From assembly GCA_902624455.1 (NCBI GenBank), contig CACNXQ010000002.1:1-60154 (forward strand): DNA of 60,154 nucleotides, in the 5' to 3' direction. The notes beneath the pieces are model-generated. The model did no database searches. It saw only the letters and a program-made list of their open reading frames with translations, and had not been told where the DNA came from. The stretch comes from an uncultured Pelagibacteraceae bacterium. GTDB taxonomy: Bacteria; Pseudomonadota; Alphaproteobacteria; Pelagibacterales; AG-422-B15. Shown piece by piece: positions 16,168 through 25,647 of this stretch (the stretch's first letter is position 1; every line of letters begins with the position of its first letter). The translations under genes were made by a program, and so were the position numbers.

Positions 16168-18537
16168 TTATAAGTTTGATAGTTTTTTTACAAAATTAAA
16201 GGCTTTTTCAATTCTCTCATTTTTATTTTTAATATTAAAATTATATACTAATGTTTGATCAGTTCTAAGTTTAATATTGTATTGTCCTTTTTGAATAAAA
16301 TCGATCAATTGATCAATTTTATCAAACTTATTATCTCTAAATTTAATTATTAGCCCACGATTGCCTAAATCGAATTTTTCTATTGATAGAAGTTTACATA
16401 AAACCCGTAATTCAGTGATTTCAATTAAATGACTTACTTCTTTTGGCAAATCTCCAAATCGTTCAAACATTTCAAGCTTTGCCAATTTTAAATCCTCTAC
16501 TGATTGTAAATATGCAAGTTTACGATAAAAATATAGTCTGGTATTTAAATTCGGAATGTAGCTTTCTGGAATTAAAACACTTAATCCAAGGTTTAATTGT
16601 GGGGACCATTCGTTATCAATATTTTTATTGTCAGTACGTAATTCGTTGATTTTGTCTTTTAAAAGCCTGTGATAAAGTTCCAAGCCAACTTCTTTTACAT
16701 GCCCTGATTGTTCGTCCCCTATTATATTGCCAGAACCTCTCATGTCTAAATCATGGCTCGCAAGATTGAAACTCGAACCTCTCGTACTAAATTTTTTCAG
16801 TATTTTTAGTCTTTTAAGCGAATTCTCTGTAATTCCGTTGATGTCATGAACAGAATAATAGCAGTACGCCTCTATATCACTACGTCCTATACGGCCTCTT
16901 AGTTGATATAATTGCGATAATCCAAATCTATCTGCATTATGAACGATCATTGTGTTAGTTTTTCTTAGATCTAATCCTGACTCTACAATTGTAGTGCACA
17001 AAAGAATTTGAAATTCATTATTGTAAAATTCAACCATCGTTCTTTTTAAATCTTTAGGTGTCATTTGACCATGAGCTATCTTAAATTTTACACCTGGTAA
17101 TTTTTCTTCAAGGAAATTTTCAATATCTTTTAAATCACTTATACGTGGACATACATAATATACTTGTCCATCTCTATTTATTTCATTCTTAATTGCTTCG
17201 ATGATATTTACATTTTTAAATTCTACTATTTCTGTATTTATAGGCTGTCTATTTAGAGGTGCAGTAGAAATAATCGATAAATCTCTTAACCCGACTAAAG
17301 ACATTTGAAGTGTTCTTGGAATAGGTGTAGCTGTTAGAGATAAAACATGAACATCACTTCTAAAGGATTTTATTTTTTCTTTTTGAGAAACACCAAAGTG
17401 TTGTTCTTCATCAATAATTAGAAGTCCTAGTTCTTTAAAATTTATTTTTTTGCTTAATAATGCATGCGTGCCCACAACAATATTAGCTTCACCACTATTA
17501 ATCATTTCAATATTTTTTTCAGCATCAGATTTATTAACCAATCTTGATAATTGACATACTTTAATTGGAAATTTCTTAAATCTTTCTACAAAATTATTGT
17601 AGTGTTGATTTGAAAGTAATGTAGTTGGAACAATAAATGCAACTTGAAAATCATTCATAGCAACATTAAATGCGGCTCTTAATGCTACTTCTGTTTTACC
17701 GTAACCGACATCACCACATATCAATCTATCCATTGGCATTCCACTATTAATATCGTTTAGTATTTCGGAAGTTGCATTAATTTGATCCTCTGTATCAACA
17801 TGATCAAACTCTCTCAAAAAATTAGAATAATGAGGTTCTTGCGTTCTAAATAAAGGTGCTTTATTAACAGATCTCTCTGCTGCGGTTTTAATAAGAACTC
17901 CCGCTATTTCGTTAATTTTATTTTTTGCTGAAGCTTTTCTATATTGCCAATGCGAACTACCAAGCTTATCTAATTCTACAAATTCATTTTTAGTTCCATA
18001 CTTACTCAATAATTCTATATTTTCTACAGGTATAAAAAGTTTATCTGAATTAAAATATTCTATTTCTACGCAATCATGATCTGTATCTAATACAGTTACA
18101 TTTTTAAGACCTAAAAATTTTCCAATGCCGTGATCGACATGGACAATCAGATCATCCACTTCAAAAGTACTAAGGTCGGTTAAGAATGTATCGGCTTTTA
18201 TTTTTCTTTTATTCTGATTGAATGTGAATTCACTGAAGGGATTAATAATTACTCTATTAATTTTATTAATCTTAGATCCATCTTTTAATTCAAAATCCTC
18301 AATCTTTTCTATTTCATTTCCATAAAGATTTATTCTTATTGGATCTTTATAGCCATTAGGAAATATGTCTATTATGTCGCCCTTAACAGAAAACTCTCCT
18401 AATTCATTAATTGTACTTACACGTACGTATCCATTTTCAGTTAACTGATTGATTAATTGATTATAGTTAGTGATTGTACCACTTTCTAAAATAATTGGAT
18501 TTCTATCACTATCTTTATTTAAAGCTGCCGAGGTCAT
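16168..18537 (-). CDS. mfd: Compact transcription-repair coupling factor (Mfd) lacking D1a, D1b and D3
   Basis: Mfd pushes stalled RNA polymerase off DNA and recruits UvrA. This one has 789 residues against about 1150 in E. coli. From memory of the E. coli protein, residues 20-100 align without gaps to D2, keeping the UvrA-contact positions as K52, R68 and Y72 (E. coli R165, R181, F185). The sequence then passes straight to the RNA-polymerase-interacting domain (VDHGIGKFLGL, from 133). D1a, D1b and D3 are missing. The translocase has Walker A GDVGYGKT (275-282) and DEEQHFG, the TRG-like part and the D7 domain (NLNTRLYFYRKLA). The ATGA overlap with sdhE fixes the start, so this is not a frameshift. 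Confidence 0.9.
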   Translation of the reverse strand: MTSAALNKDSDRNPIILESGTITNYNQLINQLTENGYVRVSTINELGEFSVKGDIIDIFPNGYKDPIRINLYGNEIEKIEDFELKDGSKINKINRVIINPFSEFTFNQNKRKIKADTFLTDLSTFEVDDLIVHVDHGIGKFLGLKNVTVLDTDHDCVEIEYFNSDKLFIPVENIELLSKYGTKNEFVELDKLGSSHWQYRKASAKNKINEIAGVLIKTAAERSVNKAPLFRTQEPHYSNFLREFDHVDTEDQINATSEILNDINSGMPMDRLICGDVGYGKTEVALRAAFNVAMNDFQVAFIVPTTLLSNQHYNNFVERFKKFPIKVCQLSRLVNKSDAEKNIEMINSGEANIVVGTHALLSKKINFKELGLLIIDEEQHFGVSQKEKIKSFRSDVHVLSLTATPIPRTLQMSLVGLRDLSIISTAPLNRQPINTEIVEFKNVNIIEAIKNEINRDGQVYYVCPRISDLKDIENFLEEKLPGVKFKIAHGQMTPKDLKRTMVEFYNNEFQILLCTTIVESGLDLRKTNTMIVHNADRFGLSQLYQLRGRIGRSDIEAYCYYSVHDINGITENSLKRLKILKKFSTRGSSFNLASHDLDMRGSGNIIGDEQSGHVKEVGLELYHRLLKDKINELRTDNKNIDNEWSPQLNLGLSVLIPESYIPNLNTRLYFYRKLAYLQSVEDLKLAKLEMFERFGDLPKEVSHLIEITELRVLCKLLSIEKFDLGNRGLIIKFRDNKFDKIDQLIDFIQKGQYNIKLRTDQTLVYNFNIKNKNERIEKAFNFVKKLSNL

Positions 18538-18791
18538 CCTAGGGTAGAATCTTTAAGCAAAATCATGACTCTATTTTGTAATTTTTCTGGAATTTCACTC
18601 TTACCTAAAGCATATTGATAGATATCTCTATCATCTAACTCTAAAATCATTTCAAAAAGATTAAGTTCTTCTTCATTAAATAAATCAATATATTTAGAAG
18701 CAAATTTACCGAGTAAAATGTCCATTTCTTTAGAGCCTCTATGATTTGATTTGTAAATCAGTTTCTTTACGTAAGTTTGTAAATCGTTCAT
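18534..18791 (-). CDS. sdhE: SdhE-type FAD assembly factor
   Basis: An 85-residue helical protein of the SdhE/Sdh5 (DUF339) family, which promotes covalent attachment of FAD to succinate dehydrogenase SdhA. The RGxxExD motif is clear (R18-G-S-K-E-M-D24), followed by LFEMILELDDRDIYQYALG typical of the family. It overlaps mfd by 4 bp (ATGA) and is divergent from recG, with 28 bp between the starts. The sdhE-mfd pairing is common in alphaproteobacteria. Confidence 0.93.
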   Translation of the reverse strand: MNDLQTYVKKLIYKSNHRGSKEMDILLGKFASKYIDLFNEEELNLFEMILELDDRDIYQYALGKSEIPEKLQNRVMILLKDSTLG

Positions 18792-18819
18792 ATTCTTCTT
18801 ATATTTGATACATTAATTT

Positions 18820-20877
18820 ATGCGACCAAAAATTTTATATAAATTATTTTCTAATTTAGAGACGATTAAAGGCATCGGTCCCAAAAATGCAAAATTAATA
18901 GAGAGGCTGTGTGGTAAGTATCTTCTTGATTTAATATTACATAGACCCATAGCGTATATAGATAGACGCAATAGTCCAAAAATCAAAGATTTATCAAATA
19001 ATAGCATTGTCACACTTATTCTCAAAGTTGATGGCCATACACCCTCATTTAATAAAAGAATGCCGTATAAAATTACCTGTTCGGACGATACAGGACAATT
19101 AAATATTGTTTATTTTAATTTAAGAGGCCCCTATTTAAAAAAGATGTTTCCAATAGGATCCAAAAAAGTTGTAAGTGGAAAAGTTGAGGAATTTAATGGC
19201 ATTTTTCAAATGACACATCCTCAGCATATCGCAGATGAAAGTAATTTAGATAGCGTTAAAAAAATTGAGTGTGTATATCCTTTAACGGCAGGTATTTCGT
19301 CAAAAATTATTCAAAAATCTATTAATAGCTCACTTGCTATTATAGATGACTTGCCTGAATGGATTCCAAATGACTATTTACAAAAAAATAATTGGACCAG
19401 TTGGAAAAAATCAATTTATGAAATGCACAATCCTAATGAACTAAAGGAAGATAAAGAGGATATTTATTTAAATAGACTAGTTTTTGATGAATTATTGTCA
19501 CAACAACTAACAGTAAGACTAATTAAAAATAAAATAAGTAAATTAAAAGGCAACACTATAAAACCAAATGGCTCATTGCTTGAACAGTTAAAAAGTCACT
19601 TATCTTTTGAATTAACTGATGATCAAAACCAAGCAATAAAAGAAATATCTAAGGATCAATCTTCGCCAAACAAAATGTTAAGACTTATACAAGGTGATGT
19701 AGGTAGTGGAAAAACTATAGTAGCCCTTCACAGCATGATTCAATGTGCAGAAAATTCTAAAAAATCTATTTTAATGGCACCAACTGAAATACTCGCGGAA
19801 CAACATTACAATACAATTAAGTTATTTGCAGAGAAATTGAAATTATCATGCGCTTTAATAACCGCATCAAATAAAAAAAATCATAATTACGAGTCTGATA
19901 TTTTAATTGGAACGCATGCCTTGTTTCAAGATAAGGTCTCTATAGATAATATTGGTTTAATTGTAATTGATGAGCAACATAGATTTGGAGTGCATCAAAG
20001 AATTTTGTTAAATGAAAAAGCTGGGAATGAATGTGATATCTTACTGATGACAGCTACCCCTATCCCAAGAACTTTAGAATTAGCATCTTATGGCGATATG
20101 GATATAACTAAAATCGTGCAAAAACCAAAGAATAGAAAACCAATTATAACTAAATCAATTAATCTGAACAAAATTGAATCTTTAAAGGAGGCTTTAACTA
20201 AAAAACTCAAACAACAAGAAAAAATTTACTGGGTATGTCCGTTGGTTGATGAGTCAGACAAGATGGATTTACAATCTGTTAATCAAAGAGTTTTAGACAT
20301 ACAAAAATACTACAAGGATTTTAATGTTGAAATGGTTCATGGTCAGATGAAACAAGAAGAAAAAAATAAAATCATGGATAATTTTAAAAGCTTTAAAACT
20401 CAAATTCTTGTTGCTACCTCTGTAATTGAAGTGGGTATTGACGATCCTGATGCAACAGTAATAATAATAGAAAATTCTGAACGATTTGGATTATCACAAT
20501 TGCATCAATTAAGAGGAAGGGTTGGTAGAGGCACAAAGCAATCTACTTGCATACTATTATTTGATGGCCCGCTCACAGAAAATGCAAAAAAAAGAATAAA
20601 TGTTATGAAAGAAACTAACGACGGCTTTAAAATTGCAGAAGAGGATCTTAGTATAAGAGGTGCTGGAGAAATTTTAGGAACACGACAAAGTGGACTTCCC
20701 AATTTTAGATTAACAGATTTAAATGTTCACAAATCGCTGATGGCGCAAGCCCGTGAAATGGCTATCAAAATAGTTGATAAGGACCCAGAGTTATCGTCAG
20801 ATCAAGGTAAATCTCTTAGACTTTTACTGCACCTCTTTAATAATCAAGTTGCAATTGATTATTTGAAATCAGGGTAA
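18820..20877 (+). CDS. recG: ATP-dependent DNA helicase RecG
   Basis: RecG regresses stalled replication forks and processes branched DNA. The 685-residue protein has an N-terminal wedge/OB domain (about 60-150), the helicase core with Walker A GDVGSGKT near residue 292, the DEQH box (VIDEQHRFGVHQR), motif III TATPIPRTLE, motif VI QLRGRVGRG and the TRG-like region EEDLSIRGAGEILGTRQSG. The length and order are normal. It is divergent from sdhE-mfd, the usual alphaproteobacterial context, and converges on the DUF502 gene without a gap. Confidence 0.96.
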   Translation: MRPKILYKLFSNLETIKGIGPKNAKLIERLCGKYLLDLILHRPIAYIDRRNSPKIKDLSNNSIVTLILKVDGHTPSFNKRMPYKITCSDDTGQLNIVYFNLRGPYLKKMFPIGSKKVVSGKVEEFNGIFQMTHPQHIADESNLDSVKKIECVYPLTAGISSKIIQKSINSSLAIIDDLPEWIPNDYLQKNNWTSWKKSIYEMHNPNELKEDKEDIYLNRLVFDELLSQQLTVRLIKNKISKLKGNTIKPNGSLLEQLKSHLSFELTDDQNQAIKEISKDQSSPNKMLRLIQGDVGSGKTIVALHSMIQCAENSKKSILMAPTEILAEQHYNTIKLFAEKLKLSCALITASNKKNHNYESDILIGTHALFQDKVSIDNIGLIVIDEQHRFGVHQRILLNEKAGNECDILLMTATPIPRTLELASYGDMDITKIVQKPKNRKPIITKSINLNKIESLKEALTKKLKQQEKIYWVCPLVDESDKMDLQSVNQRVLDIQKYYKDFNVEMVHGQMKQEEKNKIMDNFKSFKTQILVATSVIEVGIDDPDATVIIIENSERFGLSQLHQLRGRVGRGTKQSTCILLFDGPLTENAKKRINVMKETNDGFKIAEEDLSIRGAGEILGTRQSGLPNFRLTDLNVHKSLMAQAREMAIKIVDKDPELSSDQGKSLRLLLHLFNNQVAIDYLKSG

Positions 20878-21510
20878 TTATTTAGTTGGTGGAACTACCA
20901 TTCCAGCAGATACTACTAATTTAATTGCATCTTCTACTGACATATCCAATTCTACGATGTCACTTTTTGGAATAAATAATAAAAAACCAGACGTTGGATT
21001 TGGCGTGGTTGGGACAAAAACATTAACCATTTCACTTTTTTCTTTTTCTTTAATTTCTCCTTTTGTTTCACCAGTCATAAATCCAATTGCGTAAATATCT
21101 TTTCTTGGATATTCAATTAATACAACTTTTTGATAAGCCTGATCGGCACTAGAAAAAGTTTCTGTGATTTGTTTGATAGCTTTATAAACATTGCCAGCAA
21201 TTGGAATGCGTGCGGCTAAGTTATCAAAATAGCCTAATATGGCTCGACCAAATAATGTGGAAAAAATTAAACCAATCAGAATAAAAGAAATGAAGGCTAT
21301 AATTAATTCTAAGCCAGGTATCTTATATCCAATTATTTCAGGTAGTAATCCATTTGGATTGAATCTTTGAGGCACTAATCCTGTTATGAATTCAACAATA
21401 AAGATAGTGATGTAAATGGTGGCACCTATTGGTGCAGAAATAAGCAAGCCAGTGAAGAAATATCTTTTTATAAAATTTGTAAATTTGTTACCTTTTTTCT
21501 TTTCAGACAT
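20878..21510 (-). CDS. DUF502 family membrane protein
   Basis: A 210-residue protein with two N-terminal transmembrane helices (about 14-38 and 68-90) and a cytoplasmic or periplasmic C-terminal domain. The family patterns are FFTGLLISAPIGATIYI, the RIPIAGNVYKAIKQITET segment, VVLIEYPRKDIYAIGFMTG, and VFVPTTPNPTSGFLLFIP. The family is widespread in bacteria and plants (LIKE COV) and of unknown biochemical function. It converges on recG. No partner gene is evident. Confidence 0.9.
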   Translation of the reverse strand: MSEKKKGNKFTNFIKRYFFTGLLISAPIGATIYITIFIVEFITGLVPQRFNPNGLLPEIIGYKIPGLELIIAFISFILIGLIFSTLFGRAILGYFDNLAARIPIAGNVYKAIKQITETFSSADQAYQKVVLIEYPRKDIYAIGFMTGETKGEIKEKEKSEMVNVFVPTTPNPTSGFLLFIPKSDIVELDMSVEDAIKLVVSAGMVVPPTK

Positions 21511-21584
21511 GTCTCACTTAAATCAGATTCAGCAGCTTAAATAAATGCTAGAATACCATAAATTAATTGCTAATATAAACAAAT

Positions 21585-23087
21585 ATGCCAATTTTTAGCG
21601 AATATTCAAACTATGACGGTGTCGGTTTGGCTGAATTGATAAGGAAAAAAGATATTTCAGCTATAGACGCTTTAGACTCTGCCATCGATCTTATCGAGAG
21701 ATTAAATCCAAAATTAAATGCCGTACATAGAACAATGTATCATTACGCAACTGAGTCAATAAATAGAAATCAGAATATGGATGGAATATTTGCTGGTATT
21801 CCAATGTTACTTAAAGACATGGATAGTTCACTTGCAAACTATCCTATGATGCAAGGTAGCAATTATCTCAAAGATACGGTAATGCCTTACGATAATTATT
21901 TAACCAAGTCTTTTAGACAGAGTGGTGCTCTAATATGTGGAAAATCAGCTACACCAGAATTCGGTTTAGCCATAACAACAGAACCTCTAGCTTTTGGCGC
22001 AACTAGAAATCCATGGGATTCAAACAAAAGTACGGGTGGTTCTAGTGGAGGTGCTGCAAGCGCTGTATCGTCAAGAATGGTTCCATTTGCCCATGCTAGT
22101 GATGGCGGTGGTTCAATAAGGATACCTGCAGCGTCATGTGGATTAGTTGGCTTAAAGCCAAATCGTGCACGGACATCTTTTGGCCCCTCACATGGTGATA
22201 AGTGGGGAGGTTTGACCCATTCAGGAATTGTTTCACGAACTGTAAGAGACACAGCTTACATGTATGACCATTTATTCAGTACTACCGTCGGTGATCCATA
22301 CAGTGTTTCATATGAAAAAGGATCTTTAATAAAATCTCTCGAAGGAAAACAAAAATTTAAAATAGGTGTAAATCAATTAAGTCGAACTGGTCTAGAAATA
22401 ACTGAAGAGGCAAAAAAAGCCATACAGTTTAATGCGAAGTTGTGTGAAGATTTAGGCCATGATGTTGAAGAAATGGAATTTACGCATGATGGCTTACTCG
22501 CTGTGAGGTGCTTTGTTGTCATAATATGCTCACATGTAAATCAAATGTTCAATGAATTGAAAGATGTTGTTGGTCGTTCTTTTAAAAAAAGTGAAGTTGA
22601 AACTGCAACACGATTATTTAGTTATTTAGGAAAATCATTCAGAGCAAGCGACTATACTTGGGCAAGATATAATCTTCAAAAAATTGCCCGTCAAATAATG
22701 GAAGATACGGATAAATATGACATAGTTCTCACCCCAATCATTTCACAGCCCCCTCCCAACATAGGTGAACTAAGACCAAACAAGCAAGGAACAATTATTG
22801 GTGAACTAATTCAAACTTTAAAATTAGGATTTTTGTTTAAAAACTCATCACTTAGAGATGCTTTCTTGGATAGACTCGCACCAGAAAGTTTATGGTATGC
22901 ACCAGATGCAATGATTCAAAATATTACTGGCCAACCATCAATATCTGTTCCAACTTACTGGACAAAAGATAATCTACCATTAGGAGTTCAATTTGCTTCA
23001 AGATATGCCGAGGAAGACAAATTAATAAATTTAGCTATGCAGTTAGAAGAGTCTGCTCCTTGGATACAAAGAAAACCAAATATTTAA
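21585..23087 (+). CDS. Amidase signature family hydrolase
   Basis: A 500-residue amidase-signature enzyme with the Ser-cisSer-Lys triad visible: K77 in GIPMLLKDMD, the GGSSGGAA loop with S153, and the nucleophile S177 in DGGGSIRIPAA. These hydrolyse amide bonds in a range of substrates. The absence of gatB/gatC nearby and the divergent C-terminal half rule against GatA; it more resembles stand-alone catabolic amidases. The specific substrate is unknown. Its end overlaps by 4 bp with the convergent DUF998-like gene. Confidence 0.9.
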   Translation: MPIFSEYSNYDGVGLAELIRKKDISAIDALDSAIDLIERLNPKLNAVHRTMYHYATESINRNQNMDGIFAGIPMLLKDMDSSLANYPMMQGSNYLKDTVMPYDNYLTKSFRQSGALICGKSATPEFGLAITTEPLAFGATRNPWDSNKSTGGSSGGAASAVSSRMVPFAHASDGGGSIRIPAASCGLVGLKPNRARTSFGPSHGDKWGGLTHSGIVSRTVRDTAYMYDHLFSTTVGDPYSVSYEKGSLIKSLEGKQKFKIGVNQLSRTGLEITEEAKKAIQFNAKLCEDLGHDVEEMEFTHDGLLAVRCFVVIICSHVNQMFNELKDVVGRSFKKSEVETATRLFSYLGKSFRASDYTWARYNLQKIARQIMEDTDKYDIVLTPIISQPPPNIGELRPNKQGTIIGELIQTLKLGFLFKNSSLRDAFLDRLAPESLWYAPDAMIQNITGQPSISVPTYWTKDNLPLGVQFASRYAEEDKLINLAMQLEESAPWIQRKPNI

Positions 23088-23803
23088 TTATTTTTATCTG
23101 CTAAAGATTTAAATCCGAAAGTAAAAAGTATTGTGCTAATAAAAGCTATGATTGTAATAATCTTTTGAGAAACAACTGAAATAACCATTCTGTCATAAGG
23201 AACAAACTCCCTTAACATGTCTTGATTTCTTGGATTAAAATCAGGTGATGGTGGTGAACTGGTTTCAAAAATGGAATAAGTTAAAACACATACAAAATAA
23301 ATAAATGCAACTGCAGTATAATAATTGCTAACTCTACTGTATAAAAAAGCAACTACCATAAAAAGAATGCCTGCAGTTTGTAAATGAAATGCAAAAATAA
23401 CAAACCACACATGTTGCTTAAAATATAAATCTGCTGGTGTTAAGCCAACTCCAATATAACAAAAACCTGAAATTATGCAGATAAATGCAGCGATCTTTGA
23501 AAAATTATAGGCTTTCTTATTTTCAATAAATAATTTTGGAACAAAAGCATACGACAGTGATGCAAACCCAATCATAGCAAGCGAACTATTGAATAAAATA
23601 CATGATAAAAAATTTATTTCTCCTCCTGTAGTCCTGTAGACTCCAAGATCACTAAAAAAATTTTCAGTAAAAGAGTAACTAGTTAAATCATAATTATATA
23701 ATGATCCACCAGGGTATAGATAAATAGCTATTGCATTTACAACCATGAAATAACAAGCCATAAATCTTAATGAATAAATAGGAATTAAACTTTGAGAGAA
23801 CAT
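23084..23803 (-). CDS. DUF998-like multi-pass membrane protein
   Basis: A 239-residue protein with six predicted transmembrane helices. The segment TENFFSDLGVYRTTGGEINFLS between helices 1 and 2, written here as its pieces (TENFFSDLG, GGEINFLS), resembles the LSDLG-containing loop of DUF998 proteins, and the C-terminal loop holds DRMVISVVSQKII. No enzymatic motif is evident. It may be preceded on the same strand by a 26-residue membrane peptide. Assignment to DUF998 is tentative. Confidence 0.7.
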   Translation of the reverse strand: MFSQSLIPIYSLRFMACYFMVVNAIAIYLYPGGSLYNYDLTSYSFTENFFSDLGVYRTTGGEINFLSCILFNSSLAMIGFASLSYAFVPKLFIENKKAYNFSKIAAFICIISGFCYIGVGLTPADLYFKQHVWFVIFAFHLQTAGILFMVVAFLYSRVSNYYTAVAFIYFVCVLTYSIFETSSPPSPDFNPRNQDMLREFVPYDRMVISVVSQKIITIIAFISTILFTFGFKSLADKNN

Positions 23804-23821
23804 CGAAAATTTGACTATTTT

Positions 23822-23902
23822 TTAACTACTGAAGCTTGAATAAAAGATAAACACAACAAATGCTGCTACCATTATGTACATAATTTTGTTGTCAAGATTC
23901 AT
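23822..23902 (-). CDS. Possible 26-residue membrane peptide
   Basis: An ATG-started frame of 26 codons encoding MNLDNKIMYIMVAAFVVFIF and a short SSF-rich tail, i.e. one transmembrane helix. It ends 18 bp before the start of the DUF998-like gene on the same strand and occupies most of the otherwise empty gap. No clear Shine-Dalgarno is visible, so the evidence is the hydrophobic composition and placement. Confidence 0.35.
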   Translation of the reverse strand: MNLDNKIMYIMVAAFVVFIFYSSFSS

Positions 23903-23925
23903 ATGCTATATATATAATTGAATCT

Positions 23926-24264
23926 ATGGAGAATCCAACAAGATATACCAATTATAAAGATTTCTTTCCATTCTATCTTAGGGAACATAGTAAGAAGAGT
24001 ACTCGTATATTTCACTATTTTGGTACAATCGGTTACCAAATTCTTTTTTGGTCATTAATCTTCACACAAAATTATATTTTCATACCTCTCGTTTTACTGG
24101 CAGGTTACGGACCAGCATGGATTGGTCATTTCTTTATTGAAAAAAATAAGCCTGCAACATTTAAATATCCTCTATGGTCACTCATAGGCGATCATCATAT
24201 GGCTTTATTAATGCTAACTGGAAGATTGAAAAAAGCCCTGTCTGATGCAGGTGTAAAGATTTAA
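23926..24264 (+). CDS. DUF962/Mpo1-like membrane protein
   Basis: A 112-residue membrane protein. The features HSKKSTRIFHYFGT (about 20-33) with a conserved N-terminal His, and GPAWIGHFFIEKNKPATF (about 81-98) with His in GHFxxExNxPA, define the DUF962 family. The yeast homologue Mpo1 is an Fe(II)-dependent dioxygenase in alpha-oxidation of 2-hydroxy fatty acids, using these His residues. A similar lipid role here is inference. It converges with the amine oxidase gene with a 4-bp overlap. Confidence 0.85.
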   Translation: MENPTRYTNYKDFFPFYLREHSKKSTRIFHYFGTIGYQILFWSLIFTQNYIFIPLVLLAGYGPAWIGHFFIEKNKPATFKYPLWSLIGDHHMALLMLTGRLKKALSDAGVKI

Positions 24265-25628
24265 ATTAAAGATTGTAAAACTTCATTCGCAGCTCTAATT
24301 CCACTTCTATGAGCGCCAGATACTGATGCGTATTCGTGAGCTGTAGCTTCTCCAGCAAAGTATAGTTTCTCATTTAATGGCACTCTAATGGTCTCTCTTA
24401 AATGTGCATATCCAGGTTCTGCAGCAGCATAAGAGCCCAGTGTATATTTGTTGTTACCCCATTGTGTAGCATGTGATTTTTTTAAATACCGATCAATTTT
24501 AGAACCAAAAAGTGATTTTAATTCACTCGTTGTGAAATCGATTTGTGCCTCAGAGCCTTCTTTTTCAAGTTCGATTGCAAAATCGCCGCCAGTATCAAAA
24601 TAACACAAATTTGAACCACTTATGTTCATTAATCCTGCCATACCTCTAGGAGATGGATTTGAACCTTTAATTTTATAATACAAATATGTATCTATGGTCC
24701 TAATACCAATCTCTTTGAAAAAATCAGGATGAAATGTCATAGCGACATGATTGTAAACTCCCATGCTTATTCTATGAATAGACTCCATTTTTTCAGCAGG
24801 TAAATTTGGGAGGAAATTAATTTGATCAGAGCTTAAAATTCCATTTGATACTGTGATAATGCATTTTTTTACAACGATATCTCCATTTGAAGTAGCAATC
24901 TTAATGTTCTTGTTATTCCAATCAACTGACTCAACCGTTGTATTAAATTGAACAGGAAGATGTTTCCATCTGTGGCTTAATAAAGCTCCATAACCCTGTT
25001 TGCAGTACCACGAGATACTGTAAGGTGGGTAATTAGCCCAATCTACACAAGATATATCTTTATAGTCCTTAGCACCCTCATATGCACCAAGTGCTTGGTG
25101 AGCAGTTTCAAACCATTCAGAATCTTTTCTAACAACCACATCACTTGCTGGAATGTCTTTACCGGCCAATGCTGCATTATACATATTATTTTCAATTTCT
25201 TCATATAACTTCCATAAATCATCCTCCGATTTTGTGCCTGTAACATTTTGGGTTCCGTCATATACTACATATCTATCCTCACCCCACTTCGTAGGCGGCT
25301 TGTAAACCTCAAAGCCTTCATCTTTAACTTGTTCACCATATTCACGGAAAGGATTGTCTTTTGAATTTTGTATCCAATGGGCTCCAACATCATACGGTAC
25401 ACCAAAAATAGAATTATCAGTTAGAGCTCTACCTCCTATTCGATTGTTCGCTTCAATACACATTGTGGAAATGCCATTTTTTAATAAAGTATCCGTTGCT
25501 GCCAACCCAGCAGCACCAGCTCCTATAACGACCACTTCAGGGTTATTGGATTGAACTTTAAGTGGAATTAATGATGCACTGATAGAAGCTAAAGATCCTG
25601 CTAAGAATTTTCTTCTATTGATGTTCAT
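24261..25628 (-). CDS. FAD-dependent amine oxidase, exported (Tat-type signal)
   Basis: A 455-residue flavin amine oxidase. The N terminus MNINRRKFLAGSLASISASL carries a twin-arginine motif (RRKFLAG), so the folded, FAD-loaded protein is probably exported to the periplasm. The dinucleotide fold VVVIGAGAAGLAATDTLL is at about residues 31-48, followed by NRIGGRALTD and the C-terminal FAGEATAHEYASVSGAHRSG. Oxidation of polyamines or aromatic amines is likely, with H2O2 as product; the substrate is unknown. It follows the MAPEG gene after 19 bp on the same strand. Confidence 0.92.
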   Translation of the reverse strand: MNINRRKFLAGSLASISASLIPLKVQSNNPEVVVIGAGAAGLAATDTLLKNGISTMCIEANNRIGGRALTDNSIFGVPYDVGAHWIQNSKDNPFREYGEQVKDEGFEVYKPPTKWGEDRYVVYDGTQNVTGTKSEDDLWKLYEEIENNMYNAALAGKDIPASDVVVRKDSEWFETAHQALGAYEGAKDYKDISCVDWANYPPYSISWYCKQGYGALLSHRWKHLPVQFNTTVESVDWNNKNIKIATSNGDIVVKKCIITVSNGILSSDQINFLPNLPAEKMESIHRISMGVYNHVAMTFHPDFFKEIGIRTIDTYLYYKIKGSNPSPRGMAGLMNISGSNLCYFDTGGDFAIELEKEGSEAQIDFTTSELKSLFGSKIDRYLKKSHATQWGNNKYTLGSYAAAEPGYAHLRETIRVPLNEKLYFAGEATAHEYASVSGAHRSGIRAANEVLQSLI

Positions 25629-25647
25629 TTCTATTTTGTCTCAAAAA

